Shown here: piece after piece, positions 1 through 7,321 of the stretch | Layout: every line of letters begins with the position of its first letter | Numbering within the stretch: position 1 is the first letter of the stretch | The notes under the pieces: generated by a model | The model's database searches: none | Told to the model about the DNA's origin: nothing | What the model saw: only the letters and a program-made list of their open reading frames with translations | Source of the DNA: Halothiobacillus neapolitanus | GTDB lineage: Bacteria > Pseudomonadota > Gammaproteobacteria > Halothiobacillales > Halothiobacillaceae | Assembly (NCBI GenBank): GCA_020722165.1 | Contig: DYLI01000017.1 | Coordinates: 11,574 to 19,490 of the forward strand | Direction: 5' to 3' | Length of the DNA: 7,917 bases | Made by a program: the position numbers and the translations under genes

Positions 1-1980
1 TACGAAGCCATGGTGTTGATGGCGCAGCCGTTCTCTACCCGTTATCACTTGATTGACGGCCAAGGCAACTGGGGTTCGCCAGACGAGCCTAAATCGTTTG
101 CCGCCATGCGTTACACCGAATCGCGCATGACACCCTATGCCCGCCTGTTGTTGAGCGAGCTGGAACAGGGTACGGTGGACTTTCAGCCCAACTTCGATGG
201 CACGCTGGACGAGCCGGTGCTGTTGCCCGCACGCGTGCCGAATGTGCTGCTTAATGGCACCACCGGCATTGCTGTGGGTATGGCAACAGATATTCCGCCG
301 CATAATCTGCGCGAGGCCATCGCAGCTTGCGTGCATCTGCTCGATCATCCTGATGCCGATGTGGCCGCCTTGTGCGAACACCTTCCGGGGCCGGATTTCC
401 CCACGGCGGGCGAGATCATTACCTCGCGTGCCGACCTGCTCAAGATGTATCAAACCGGCATGGGCTCTGTGCGTCAGCGCGCCATTTACGAGATTGAGGA
501 TGGCGATATTATCGTCACCGCCTTGCCCTATCAGGTTTCCGGCAGCAAGGTGCTGGAACAGATTGCCTCACAAATGCAGGCCAAAAAACTGCCGATGGTG
601 GCGGACTTGCGCGATGAATCCGATCACGAAAACCCCACCCGTCTGGTGATTTTCCCGCGTAGCCGTAATGTCGATGCCGATGAATTGATGAATCATCTGT
701 TCGCCACCACCGATCTTGAGCGCAGTTACCGCGTCAACATGAACATCATTGCGCTGGACGGACGACCACGCGTGATGAACCTCCGCGATATGCTTGGCGA
801 GTGGCTGCAATTCCGCATCCAAACCGTGCGCCGTCGCGTGCAATGGCGTTTGGATCGAGTGGAAAAGCGTCTGCATATTCTGGATGGCTTGCTGATCGCC
901 TACCTGAATATCGATGAAGTGATTCACATCATCCGCCACGAAGACGAACCTAAAGCGGTACTCATGGCGCGCTTTGCTCTTAGCGACACTCAGGCGGAAG
1001 CCATTCTGGAGCTCAAGCTGCGCCACCTCGCCAAGCTTGAGGAAATGGAGTTGCGCGGTGAACAGGCCGATTTGGCTAAAGAGCGCGATGCGTTACGCGC
1101 CCTGCTCGATAGCGAGAAAAAACTGCACGCCAAGGTGCGCGAAGAGTTATTGGCCGATGCCGCAGCGCACGGCGACCCGCGCCGTGCACCGCTGATTGAG
1201 GCCAGCAGCGCACAGGCTTTGGATGAGTCCGCGCTGATTCAAAGCGAGCCGGTCACGGTGGTGTTGTCGCAACAGGGCTGGGCGCGGCTGGCCAAGGGGC
1301 ATGAGGTGGACGGCAGCAGCCTGAACTATCGCGCGGGAGACGGTTTTCTGGCGCAAGCCAGCGGGCGCAGCACGCAGCACGCGCTGTTTATCGACAGCAC
1401 GGGGCGTGCTTACACCACCGCTGCGCATACTTTGCCTAGCGCGCGTGGGCATGGCGAGCCACTCACCGGACGCTTCTCGCCCCCCTCGGGTAGCAACTTC
1501 TCGCATGTGATCTTGAATGCACCCAATGAGCGCTATTTATTTGCATCCAGCGCGGCGTTTGGCCTGATTAGTGAATTAAATCAACTGCATAGCCGCCAAA
1601 AGAACGGCAAGGCCTTTATGACGATTCCTGAAGGCGCGCAGCTTTTGCCACCGCTGCTTTTACCGGCAAGCAGTGACGAGCCTTTGTATTTGGCTACCCT
1701 CGGCAGCGGCAATCTGTTGATTTTCCCGCTGCAAGAGTTAATCGACGAAGCACGCGGCGGGCGCGGCAGTAAGCTCATGGCACTCAATAAAGACGAGCCA
1801 CTTCTTAGTATCGCCTTGCTCAAAGCCAAGGATAGCTTGCGTGTCCACACTGGAGGACGTTTTTTGAACCTGAATCCTGGCGATTGGATGGCAATGCTCA
1901 GTCAACGCGCGCGGCGCGGACGCCCCATGCCACGCGGTTTTGCGCGTGCCGAACGTCTGGAATCGCTCAGCGGCGGCTAA
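1..1980 (+). CDS. parC: DNA topoisomerase IV subunit A (ParC), 5' end off window
   Basis: This is the breakage-reunion subunit of topoisomerase IV, which with ParE unlinks daughter chromosomes using ATP. The frame is open from base 1 (Tyr-Glu-Ala-Met...), so the ATG at 10 is internal. By comparison with E. coli ParC (752 aa) about 82 residues are missing; 659 codons are visible, implying about 741 aa in total. The catalytic Arg-Tyr pair (E. coli Tyr120) is visible residues 37-38, Tyr at 112-114. NFDGT is at 64-68 and the conserved LLNGTTGIAVGMAT core follows. The C-gate coiled-coil region spans about residues 260-370 (YLNIDEVI at 301). From about 415 the shorter C-terminal beta-pinwheel begins. 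It lacks the GyrA-box (QRRGGKG), which separates ParC from GyrA, and it ends in a basic RARRGRPMPRG stretch as in other ParC. Stop is TAA at 1978-1980. No terminator is evident before htpX. parE is not in view. Confidence 0.96.
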   Translation, partial: YEAMVLMAQPFSTRYHLIDGQGNWGSPDEPKSFAAMRYTESRMTPYARLLLSELEQGTVDFQPNFDGTLDEPVLLPARVPNVLLNGTTGIAVGMATDIPPHNLREAIAACVHLLDHPDADVAALCEHLPGPDFPTAGEIITSRADLLKMYQTGMGSVRQRAIYEIEDGDIIVTALPYQVSGSKVLEQIASQMQAKKLPMVADLRDESDHENPTRLVIFPRSRNVDADELMNHLFATTDLERSYRVNMNIIALDGRPRVMNLRDMLGEWLQFRIQTVRRRVQWRLDRVEKRLHILDGLLIAYLNIDEVIHIIRHEDEPKAVLMARFALSDTQAEAILELKLRHLAKLEEMELRGEQADLAKERDALRALLDSEKKLHAKVREELLADAAAHGDPRRAPLIEASSAQALDESALIQSEPVTVVLSQQGWARLAKGHEVDGSSLNYRAGDGFLAQASGRSTQHALFIDSTGRAYTTAAHTLPSARGHGEPLTGRFSPPSGSNFSHVILNAPNERYLFASSAAFGLISELNQLHSRQKNGKAFMTIPEGAQLLPPLLLPASSDEPLYLATLGSGNLLIFPLQELIDEARGGRGSKLMALNKDEPLLSIALLKAKDSLRVHTGGRFLNLNPGDWMAMLSQRARRGRPMPRGFARAERLESLSGG

Positions 1981-1987
1981 ATAGCGA

Positions 1988-2017
1988 TTGAATTATTCAT
2001 ACAAACCCCTATCTAAT
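1988..2017 (+). promoter_or_regulatory. Candidate sigma-70 promoter for htpX
   Basis: In the parC-htpX gap, TTGAAT (1988-1993; 4 of 6 to TTGACA) is followed after 18 bases by TCTAAT (2012-2017; 5 of 6 to TATAAT). The gap is notably AT-rich compared with the flanking genes. A start near 2024 would give a leader of about 35 bases before the htpX ATG. No CpxR-type direct repeat (GTAAA-N5-GTAAA), known from E. coli htpX, is visible. This is a motif match only. Confidence 0.4.
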
Positions 2018-2041
2018 AAACCGTTCACTTTTTCCATCCCC

Positions 2042-2047
2042 AAGAGG
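2042..2047 (+). promoter_or_regulatory. Ribosome binding site of htpX, long spacer
   Basis: AAGAGG lies 12 bases before the htpX ATG at 2060. It is the only purine-rich anti-16S match upstream. The spacer is longer than the usual 5-9 bases, but the ATG is fixed by a protein N-terminus that aligns with known HtpX. Confidence 0.5.
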
Positions 2048-2059
2048 TTTTAAGCACTC

Positions 2060-2941
2060 ATGAAGCGCATCCTACTTTTCGTCCTAACCAACATCGCCGT
2101 GATGGTGGTCATCAGCCTGATGTGGATGATCGTCTCCAGCGTCTTTGGCCTGGGTCAAATTCAAAGCAAAGACGGCCTGAACCTCACCTCGTTGTTGGTC
2201 TTCTCCGTGCTGGTCGGTTTCACCGGCTCATTCATCTCGCTGATGATGTCCAAGTGGATTGCCAAACGCAGCGTCGGCGCGGTGGTGATCGAACGAGCGC
2301 GCAACTCGCAAGAGACCTGGCTGGTTGAAACTGTGCGTCGCCAAGCCAATGCTGCCGGTATCAAAATGCCCGAAGTGGCGATTTACGATTCACCCGAAAT
2401 CAACGCCTTCGCCACCGGCCCCAGCCGCAACAACGCGCTGGTTGCCGTCAGCACCGGCCTGCTCAACTACATGAGCAGCGACGAAGCCGAAGCGGTCATG
2501 GCGCATGAAATTGGCCACGTTGCCAACGGCGACATGGTGACTTTGACCCTGATTCAAGGCGTGGTGAACACCTTCGTGGTGTTCTTCGCCTACATCATTG
2601 GTTACTTCGTGGATCGCGTGATTCTGAAAAACGAAGAAGGGCAGGGCTTGGGTTTCTTTATTGCCAACATTGTTGCGCAGATTGCTTTGGGCTTCCTCGC
2701 CAGTGCGATTGTGATGTGGTTCTCGCGCCAACGTGAGTTCCGCGCCGATGCCGCCGGAGCCAAGTTTGCCGGCAAGCAGAAAATGATCGCCGCACTGGAA
2801 AAACTCAAGACCATGCACGAACCCAGTCATTTGCCTGAGCAAATGGCCGCTTTCGGTATCAACGGTGGCGACATTCAAAAGATGTTCAGCAGCCATCCGC
2901 CGCTGGATGATCGCATTGCTGCCCTGCGCAATGCCGCTTAA
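2060..2941 (+). CDS. htpX: Membrane zinc metalloprotease HtpX
   Basis: HtpX is an M48-family inner-membrane protease. It cleaves misfolded or damaged membrane proteins and acts alongside FtsH in envelope quality control. The 293-residue length equals that of E. coli HtpX. Visible elements are an N-terminal hydrophobic segment at about 4-24, a second at about 43-63, the active-site HEIGH at 149-153 (His149 and His153 bind zinc, Glu150 is catalytic), hydrophobic segments at about 162-186 and 196-221, and EFRAD at 226-230, whose Glu226 is the expected third zinc ligand. The family-typical SHPPLDDRI is at 278-286. INAFATG (114-120) and the DEAEAVMAHE helix (141-150) match the family closely. The start ATG gives the normal MKRI N-terminus. 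The gene probably has its own promoter in the 79-base gap after parC. It converges on katG. Nothing is truncated or unusual. Confidence 0.97.
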   Translation: MKRILLFVLTNIAVMVVISLMWMIVSSVFGLGQIQSKDGLNLTSLLVFSVLVGFTGSFISLMMSKWIAKRSVGAVVIERARNSQETWLVETVRRQANAAGIKMPEVAIYDSPEINAFATGPSRNNALVAVSTGLLNYMSSDEAEAVMAHEIGHVANGDMVTLTLIQGVVNTFVVFFAYIIGYFVDRVILKNEEGQGLGFFIANIVAQIALGFLASAIVMWFSRQREFRADAAGAKFAGKQKMIAALEKLKTMHEPSHLPEQMAAFGINGGDIQKMFSSHPPLDDRIAALRNAA

Positions 2942-2994
2942 ATCGCAATGAGGTGAAGGCTTGAGGCGGTTTTAACCACTCGAGTCACCCAAAC

Positions 2995-3030
2995 AAAAAA
3001 CCCCGGATCATCATGATCCGGGGTTTTTTT
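2995..3030. terminator. Bidirectional rho-independent terminator between htpX and katG
   Basis: A perfect 10-bp GC-rich stem (left arm 3001-3010, right arm 3014-3023) encloses a 3-base loop (TCA). It is preceded by six A (2995-3000) and followed by seven T (3024-3030). Pairing of A with T can extend the stem to 16 bp. On the + strand the T-run terminates htpX, and on the - strand the A-run becomes the U-run that terminates katG. The hairpin lies 53 bases after the htpX stop and 22 bases after the katG stop, as expected for a shared terminator of convergent genes. Confidence 0.95.
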
Positions 3031-3052
3031 ATGCTCATCGATCAGGATGATT

Positions 3053-5269
3053 TCAGACCAAATCGTAGCGATCCGCGTTCATTACCTTGACCCAAGCGTT
3101 CACAAAGTCCTGCACAAACTTGGCCTTGTTGTCGTCCTGCGCGTAAACCTCGGCGTAGGCACGCAGAATGGAGTTCGAGCCAAATACCAAGTCTGCGCGG
3201 GTAGCCGTCCATTTCAGCGCACCGCTTTTACGGTCACGAATGTCGTACAGGTTGGCACCCTTCGGCACCCAGCTCCAGGCCATGTCGGTCAGGTTGACGA
3301 AGAAATCCGTGCTCAGCGCGCCGACACGCTCCGTGAATACGCCATGCGCCGTTCCAGCGAAATTCGCGCCGATCACGCGTAGGCCGCCGACTAGACAGGT
3401 CATTTCAGGTGCGGTCAGCCCCATCAACTGGGCGCGGTCAAGCATGAGTTCTTCCGCGCTGACCACGTAATCCTGCTTAAGCCAGTTGCGGAAACCATCG
3501 GCCACCGGCTCCAGCACTTTAAAGGATTCCACGTCGGTCATTACTGCCGTTGCATCGCCACGTCCCGGCTTGAAAGGCACGCTAATCTCGAAACCTGCCG
3601 CTCTGGCAGCCTGTTCGACACCAACATTACCTGCCAGCACAATCACATCTGCAAGACTTGCGCCGCTTGTGGCCGCCAATGGTTCCAGCACCGCCAGTAC
3701 CTTGCTCAACCGTGCAGGTTCATTGCCTTCCCAATCCTTCTGCGGAGCAAGGCGGATGCGCGCACCGTTCGCGCCGCCACGGTAATCGGACTGACGGAAA
3801 GTGCGCGCGCTGTCCCAGGCAGTCGCCACCATCTCGGCGGTTGATAGACCGCTGGCGGCAATTTTGGCTTTCAGCGCCTCAACATCATAATCCGTGCGGC
3901 CAGCGGGCACAGGGTCTTGCCAAATCAGCTCTTCGTGAGGTGACCAGGGGCCAAGGTAGCGGGTTTTCGGCCCCAGATCGCGGTGCGTCAGTTTGAACCA
4001 GGCACGGGCAAAGGTTGCGGACAATACATCCTGATCGGCGGCAAAACGCTCGGAAATCTGGCGATATACCGGATCCATCTTCATCGCCATGTCCGCATCG
4101 GTCATGATCGGGTTATAGCGAATGCTGGGGTCTTCCACGTCCACCGGCTTGTCTTCCTCGCGGATATTCACCGGCTCCCATTGGTGCGCACCGGCGGGTG
4201 AGGTTTTCTGTTCCCATTCGTAGCCAAGCAGCAATTTGAAATAACCGTTATCCCACTGCGTCGGATGCGTCGTCCACGCGCCCTCAATACCGCTAGTCAC
4301 GGTGTTGCGCCCCACACCCCGGCTGCTGTGGTTCATCCAGCCTAAGCCTTGTTCATTTATATCCGCACCTTCTGGGCTTGGCCCCAGGTTTTCGGCGCGA
4401 CCATTGCCGTGGCATTTGCCCACGGTATGCCCGCCAGCGGTCAGTGCCACGGTTTCCTCATCGTTCATCGCCATGCGGGCAAAAGTCTCGCGCACTTGCA
4501 ATGCGGTTTTAAGCGGGTCGGGATGCCCGTTGACGCCTTCCGGATTGACATAAATCAAGCCCATTTGCACAGCAGCCAGCGGGTTTTCCATGCTGGCGGG
4601 ATTGCTGACATCGTCATAACGCTCGTCGGAGGGCGCCAGCCATTCTTTTTCCGCACCCCAGTAGGTGTCCTTTTCCGGATGCCAAATATCTTCACGACCA
4701 AAGGCGAAACCAAAGGTCTTCAGCCCCATCGACTCATAAGCCACCGTGCCGGCCAGAATAATCAAATCCGCCCAACTGATGGCATTGCCGTATTTTTTCT
4801 TGATCGGCCACAGCAGGCGACGCGCCTTGTCAAGGTTGGCGTTGTCCGGCCAGGAGTTGAGCGGCGCAAAGCGCTGATTGCCCGTACCACCGCCGCCGCG
4901 ACCATCGGCAAGGCGGTACGAACCGGCGGCGTGCCAGGCCAGACGTATCATCAGACCGCCATAATGTCCCCAGTCGGCAGGCCACCAGTCCTGGCTTTCG
5001 GTCATAAGCGCCGTCATATCTCGGTGCAACGCAGCAAAATCGAGTTTTTGTACGGCTTCGCGATAGTTAAAGTCCTTACCCATCGGGTTGGTCTTGCTGT
5101 CGTGCTGATGCAGGATGTCCAGGTTCAGCGCCTTCGGCCACCAAGCCATATTCGATTCGCCCGCCGAGGTCAGGCTACCGTGCATCACCGGACACTTGCC
5201 GGATGAAGTGGATGGGTTTTGATGAGCCACCGGGCATGTGCCGGCTTGCGATACGTCGTTGTCGTGCAT
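3053..5269 (-). CDS. katG: Catalase-peroxidase KatG
   Basis: KatG is a bifunctional haem enzyme that disproportionates hydrogen peroxide and has peroxidase activity. From the ATG at 5269 it has 738 residues, the normal two-domain family length. A TTG six bases upstream is in frame, but the Shine-Dalgarno fits only the ATG. Distal-side residues are Arg109, Trp112 and His113 in RLAWHAAGSYR. The Met-Tyr-Trp adduct unique to KatG can form from Trp112, Tyr240 (GLIYVNPEG) and Met266. The proximal haem ligand is His281 (GGHTVGKCHG), backed by Trp332 and Asp393. Asp142 and the mobile Arg430 (HRD) are also present, with spacings matching Mycobacterium KatG, so the enzyme should be fully active. The C-terminal half (from about 430) is the degenerate haem-free peroxidase-like domain. 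The N-terminus carries two CPVxH motifs (12-16 and 26-30). There is no signal peptide, so it is probably cytoplasmic. The stop is TGA, and the gene ends at the shared terminator. Confidence 0.98.
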   Translation of the reverse strand: MHDNDVSQAGTCPVAHQNPSTSSGKCPVMHGSLTSAGESNMAWWPKALNLDILHQHDSKTNPMGKDFNYREAVQKLDFAALHRDMTALMTESQDWWPADWGHYGGLMIRLAWHAAGSYRLADGRGGGGTGNQRFAPLNSWPDNANLDKARRLLWPIKKKYGNAISWADLIILAGTVAYESMGLKTFGFAFGREDIWHPEKDTYWGAEKEWLAPSDERYDDVSNPASMENPLAAVQMGLIYVNPEGVNGHPDPLKTALQVRETFARMAMNDEETVALTAGGHTVGKCHGNGRAENLGPSPEGADINEQGLGWMNHSSRGVGRNTVTSGIEGAWTTHPTQWDNGYFKLLLGYEWEQKTSPAGAHQWEPVNIREEDKPVDVEDPSIRYNPIMTDADMAMKMDPVYRQISERFAADQDVLSATFARAWFKLTHRDLGPKTRYLGPWSPHEELIWQDPVPAGRTDYDVEALKAKIAASGLSTAEMVATAWDSARTFRQSDYRGGANGARIRLAPQKDWEGNEPARLSKVLAVLEPLAATSGASLADVIVLAGNVGVEQAARAAGFEISVPFKPGRGDATAVMTDVESFKVLEPVADGFRNWLKQDYVVSAEELMLDRAQLMGLTAPEMTCLVGGLRVIGANFAGTAHGVFTERVGALSTDFFVNLTDMAWSWVPKGANLYDIRDRKSGALKWTATRADLVFGSNSILRAYAEVYAQDDNKAKFVQDFVNAWVKVMNADRYDLV

Positions 5270-5276
5270 CTCCAAT

Positions 5277-5281
5277 CTCCT
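5277..5281 (-). promoter_or_regulatory. Ribosome binding site that fixes the katG start
   Basis: On the - strand AGGAG (5281 down to 5277) precedes the ATG at 5269 by 7 bases, an ideal distance. The alternative in-frame TTG at 5275 would be only one base from the same AGGAG, too close for initiation. This supports the 738-residue protein starting Met-His-Asp. Confidence 0.85.
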
Positions 5282-5316
5282 GTCGCCACAATGAAATGAT
5301 GGGCTCCCTCAGGCTG

Positions 5317-5330
5317 GGCGAGCGCTTGCC
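5317..5330. repeat. GC-rich palindrome in the katG leader
   Basis: Bases 5317-5330 form a 14-bp palindrome (GGC-G-AGCGCT-T-GCC) with one mismatched pair, which becomes a G-U wobble in the plus-sense reading. It overlaps an imperfect hairpin made of GCTCCC (5303-5308) and GGGCGAGC (5316-5323). It lies 36-49 bases before the Shine-Dalgarno of katG, so it could be leader structure or an operator. The sequence alone does not decide. Confidence 0.25.
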
Positions 5331-5415
5331 GGGAGTTGGGTTGGAGTCATGTTAAGAACCAACACCTCTGCAACCCACGCAAAAAATCTTTCGCGCCTGT
5401 GGATAGTAGGAGCCG

Positions 5416-5438
5416 ATTCATACATTTGGATAATGAAT
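5416..5438. repeat. AT-rich inverted repeat upstream of katG
   Basis: ATTCAT (5416-5421) and ATGAAT (5433-5438) form a perfect 6-bp inverted repeat with an 11-base centre. Size and spacing resemble a site for a dimeric regulator. The centre and right arm contain GATAATGA (5429-5436), which equals the first eight bases of the Fur box consensus, but the rest of a Fur box is absent. It overlaps the weak OxyR-like candidate and the best -10-like hexamer. No regulator can be named from this. Confidence 0.3.
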
Positions 5439-5460
5439 TGTTCCGATAGATACGATGCAC
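5424..5460 (-). promoter_or_regulatory. Weak OxyR-like operator candidate for katG
   Basis: The OxyR consensus is two ATAGnTnnnAnCTAT elements separated by seven bases. Read on the - strand, 5460-5446 matches 7 of 10 defined positions, including a complete T-N3-A-N-CTAT half. After seven bases, 5438-5424 matches only 5 of 10. Known OxyR sites are degenerate and katG is a classical OxyR target in proteobacteria, so the location is sensible, but the match is weak and may be chance. Confidence 0.18.
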
Positions 5461-5614
5461 TCAGGCTATGACCTACCCGAATCAATCTCCCGGCGCGTAG
5501 CCAACAGCAACCAGTCAAACAAATGCACGGAAACCCATAAGGCGTAACAACACTCATTAGAGGTGCGTTGTCTCATCTACTTTAGCTTTGCATAGGCTCT
5601 TAGCCCATGGCGGT

Positions 5615-7300
5615 TTAGTTGATTGTGCGTTGTACCAGCATTTCCTCAGCCAGTTTGCGCGTTTGTGCGCTGATGTTGACACCGCCGATCATGCGGGCGA
5701 GTTCGTCGATGCGTGCGGTGGCATCCAGTGGGGTGAGTAGGGTGCGGGTGCTGGTTGCATCTTGCTGCTTTTGTACGTTGAGGTGATGTTGGCCTTGGGC
5801 GGCAACTTGGGGCAGGTGGGTGACGCAGAGCACCTGGCGTTCGCGTCCCAGTTCGGCAAGCAGGCGACCGACCACTTCGGCCACGCCGCCGCCGATGCCG
5901 GTATCAACTTCGTCGAAGATTAAGGTGGCGGCTTCGCCCTGGGCGGCGGTTTGCACGCGCAAGGCAAGGCTGATGCGTGAGAGTTCGCCACCGGAGGCGA
6001 CTTTGTTGAGGGCTTGAAGCGGTTGGCCGGGGTTAGTGGTCACCAGGGCTTCGATGTTGTCAAGGCCGTGAGCGCTGAAAGCCGCTTGCTGGTCGTACCG
6101 CACACGCAGTTCAAACTCGGCGTGAGGCATACCGAGACCGCGTATGGCAGTGGTGACGGCGGCAGTGAGCCGGGCAGCGGCCTGTTGGCGTGAGGCGGAT
6201 AGTTCGCTTGCAGCATGTTGGTAGCTGGCGGCGTGTTTGGCAAGTTCTCGGCTGAGTTGTTCCAGTGATGCGCCGCTGTGTTTGAGTGCGTCGAGTTGCT
6301 CTTGCAGCATGTGCTGGTGGCTGTAGAGTTCTTCGGGGCGCACGCGGTATTTGCGTGCGGCATCGTGCAGGCTGCTTAGGCGGCTTTCGAGTTGGTGCAG
6401 GCGTTCGGGGTCGAGCTCAAGCTCATCGACATAACCGCGCAGGCTGGCTATAGCTTCGGAGATAAGGATTTCGCTTTGTTGTAGCAAATCGAGGCTGGCT
6501 TGCAGGCCGGGGTCGTCGCCAAGGGCGAGGCCGAGTTGGTGGGTGATCTGGTTGAGTTGGGTATGCAGACTGCGCTGGTCGTCGTTGCCTTCGTCGAGGA
6601 TGTGCAGCGCGTTGTGCGTTAGGGTAATAAGCTTACCGGCCTGAGCGAGGCGACGGTGTTCGCTTTCGAGTTGCGGCCATTCATCGATGCTTAGGCGCAG
6701 GGCGGCAAGTTCGACTAGTTGGTGTTGCAAAAGGTCGAGACGTTCACTGCGTTGGGTATCGGTTTGGCGTAGAGTTTCGAGTTGCTCAAAGGTGGTTTTC
6801 CATACGCCAAAGGCGAGGCGTACAACGTTAAGTAATGTGTCGTGGGCGGCGTAGGTGTCGAGCAGTTCACGCTGTACAGCCGGGCGCAGCAGGTGTTGGT
6901 GTTCGTTTTGGCCATGAATATCGACCAGCAGGCCGCCAAGTTCGCGCAGGGTGGCAAGGTTGACGCTGCGCCCGTTGACGAAGGCGCGGCTTGCGCCTTC
7001 ACGCGCGATAACGCGGCGCAGCAGGCAGTCGCCGGATTCGTCATCGAGGGCAAGTTCGCTCAGTAAGGCGCGGGCTTCCGGGCTATTTTCCAGGCTAAAC
7101 AGGGCTTCGAGTTCGGCGCGATCGGAGCCGGGGCGAATCGCTTCGGCACCGGCGCGATCACCCAGCAGCAGACCGAGCGCATCGACGAGAATGGATTTTC
7201 CCGCGCCGGTTTCGCCGGTCATAACGGTCAGGCCGCCTTCGAGTTCGAGTTGTACGTTGTCGATAATAGCGAAATTGCGAACGTGGATATGGCGCAGCAT
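5615..7300 (-). CDS. recN: DNA repair protein RecN
   Basis: RecN is an SMC-like ATPase that acts with RecA in repair of DNA double-strand breaks and helps hold broken ends or sister chromatids together. At 561 residues it is near the E. coli length (553). Visible parts are Walker A GETGAGKS (29-36), the Q-loop region DIHGQNEHQ (127-135), a central helical coiled-coil part (about 150-380) rich in Leu, Gln and Glu, the ABC signature SGGELSR (436-442), Walker B TLIFDEVD (459-466) followed by the D-loop TGIGG, and the H-loop VTHLPQ (His495). The N-terminus MLRHIHVRNFAI aligns with known RecN starts. The nadK stop lies in the same frame seven codons upstream, so the ORF cannot extend further. No clear Shine-Dalgarno precedes the ATG, which suggests coupling to nadK translation. 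No LexA box (CTGT-N8-ACAG) is seen in the 21-base gap. Stop is TAA at 5617-5615. Confidence 0.97.
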   Translation of the reverse strand: MLRHIHVRNFAIIDNVQLELEGGLTVMTGETGAGKSILVDALGLLLGDRAGAEAIRPGSDRAELEALFSLENSPEARALLSELALDDESGDCLLRRVIAREGASRAFVNGRSVNLATLRELGGLLVDIHGQNEHQHLLRPAVQRELLDTYAAHDTLLNVVRLAFGVWKTTFEQLETLRQTDTQRSERLDLLQHQLVELAALRLSIDEWPQLESEHRRLAQAGKLITLTHNALHILDEGNDDQRSLHTQLNQITHQLGLALGDDPGLQASLDLLQQSEILISEAIASLRGYVDELELDPERLHQLESRLSSLHDAARKYRVRPEELYSHQHMLQEQLDALKHSGASLEQLSRELAKHAASYQHAASELSASRQQAAARLTAAVTTAIRGLGMPHAEFELRVRYDQQAAFSAHGLDNIEALVTTNPGQPLQALNKVASGGELSRISLALRVQTAAQGEAATLIFDEVDTGIGGGVAEVVGRLLAELGRERQVLCVTHLPQVAAQGQHHLNVQKQQDATSTRTLLTPLDATARIDELARMIGGVNISAQTRKLAEEMLVQRTIN

Positions 7301-7321
7301 GATGTTGTATTGATTGAGTTT

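Larger units (their letters stand above)
5270..5614 (-). promoter_or_regulatory. Non-coding interval upstream of katG, downstream of recN
   Basis: This 345-base stretch holds no gene I can support. It should contain the katG promoter and leader. It includes the katG Shine-Dalgarno, a GC-rich palindrome (5317-5330), an AT-rich block (about 5381-5440) and an inverted repeat at 5416-5438. No strong -35/-10 pair stands out. The best -10 on the - strand is TATGAA (5422 down to 5417; 4 of 6), without a good -35, as could be the case for an activator-dependent promoter. No convincing rho-independent terminator follows recN: GGCT-CTT-AGCC (5595-5605) is a 4-bp stem without a T-run, so recN transcripts might run on. 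An 82-codon - strand open frame (5309-5557) lacks a ribosome binding site and looks non-coding. Confidence 0.6.

Noticed and set aside
568..1026. A 152-codon - strand open frame inside parC
   Set aside because: It is antisense to the conserved breakage-reunion domain, with no motif or start signal.
1..1980. GyrA instead of ParC
   Set aside because: There is no GyrA-box in the C-terminal part, the inferred length (about 741) fits ParC, and the C-terminal ending resembles ParC.
2390..2896. A 168-codon - strand open frame inside htpX
   Set aside because: It is a shadow of htpX, is His/Gly/Val-rich with no recognisable domain, and opposes the conserved HEIGH region.
2959..2983. Imperfect hairpin just after htpX (GAG..GGTT/AACC..CTC)
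   Set aside because: It has a bulge and no following T-run. The strong terminator at 2995-3030 explains the end of transcription.
4349..5206. A 285-codon + strand open frame opposite katG
   Set aside because: It lies wholly antisense to a conserved gene with every catalytic residue in place, and its translation resembles no family. Long antisense frames are common opposite GC-biased codons.
5429..5447. Possible Fur box beginning GATAATGA
   Set aside because: Only the first eight of nineteen positions match; the second half (ATCATTATC) is absent.
5309..5557. An 82-codon - strand open frame between recN and katG
   Set aside because: No Shine-Dalgarno precedes its ATG. It uses codons rare in the neighbours (AGA, AGG, CTA), shows no motif, and covers the region where the katG promoter is expected.
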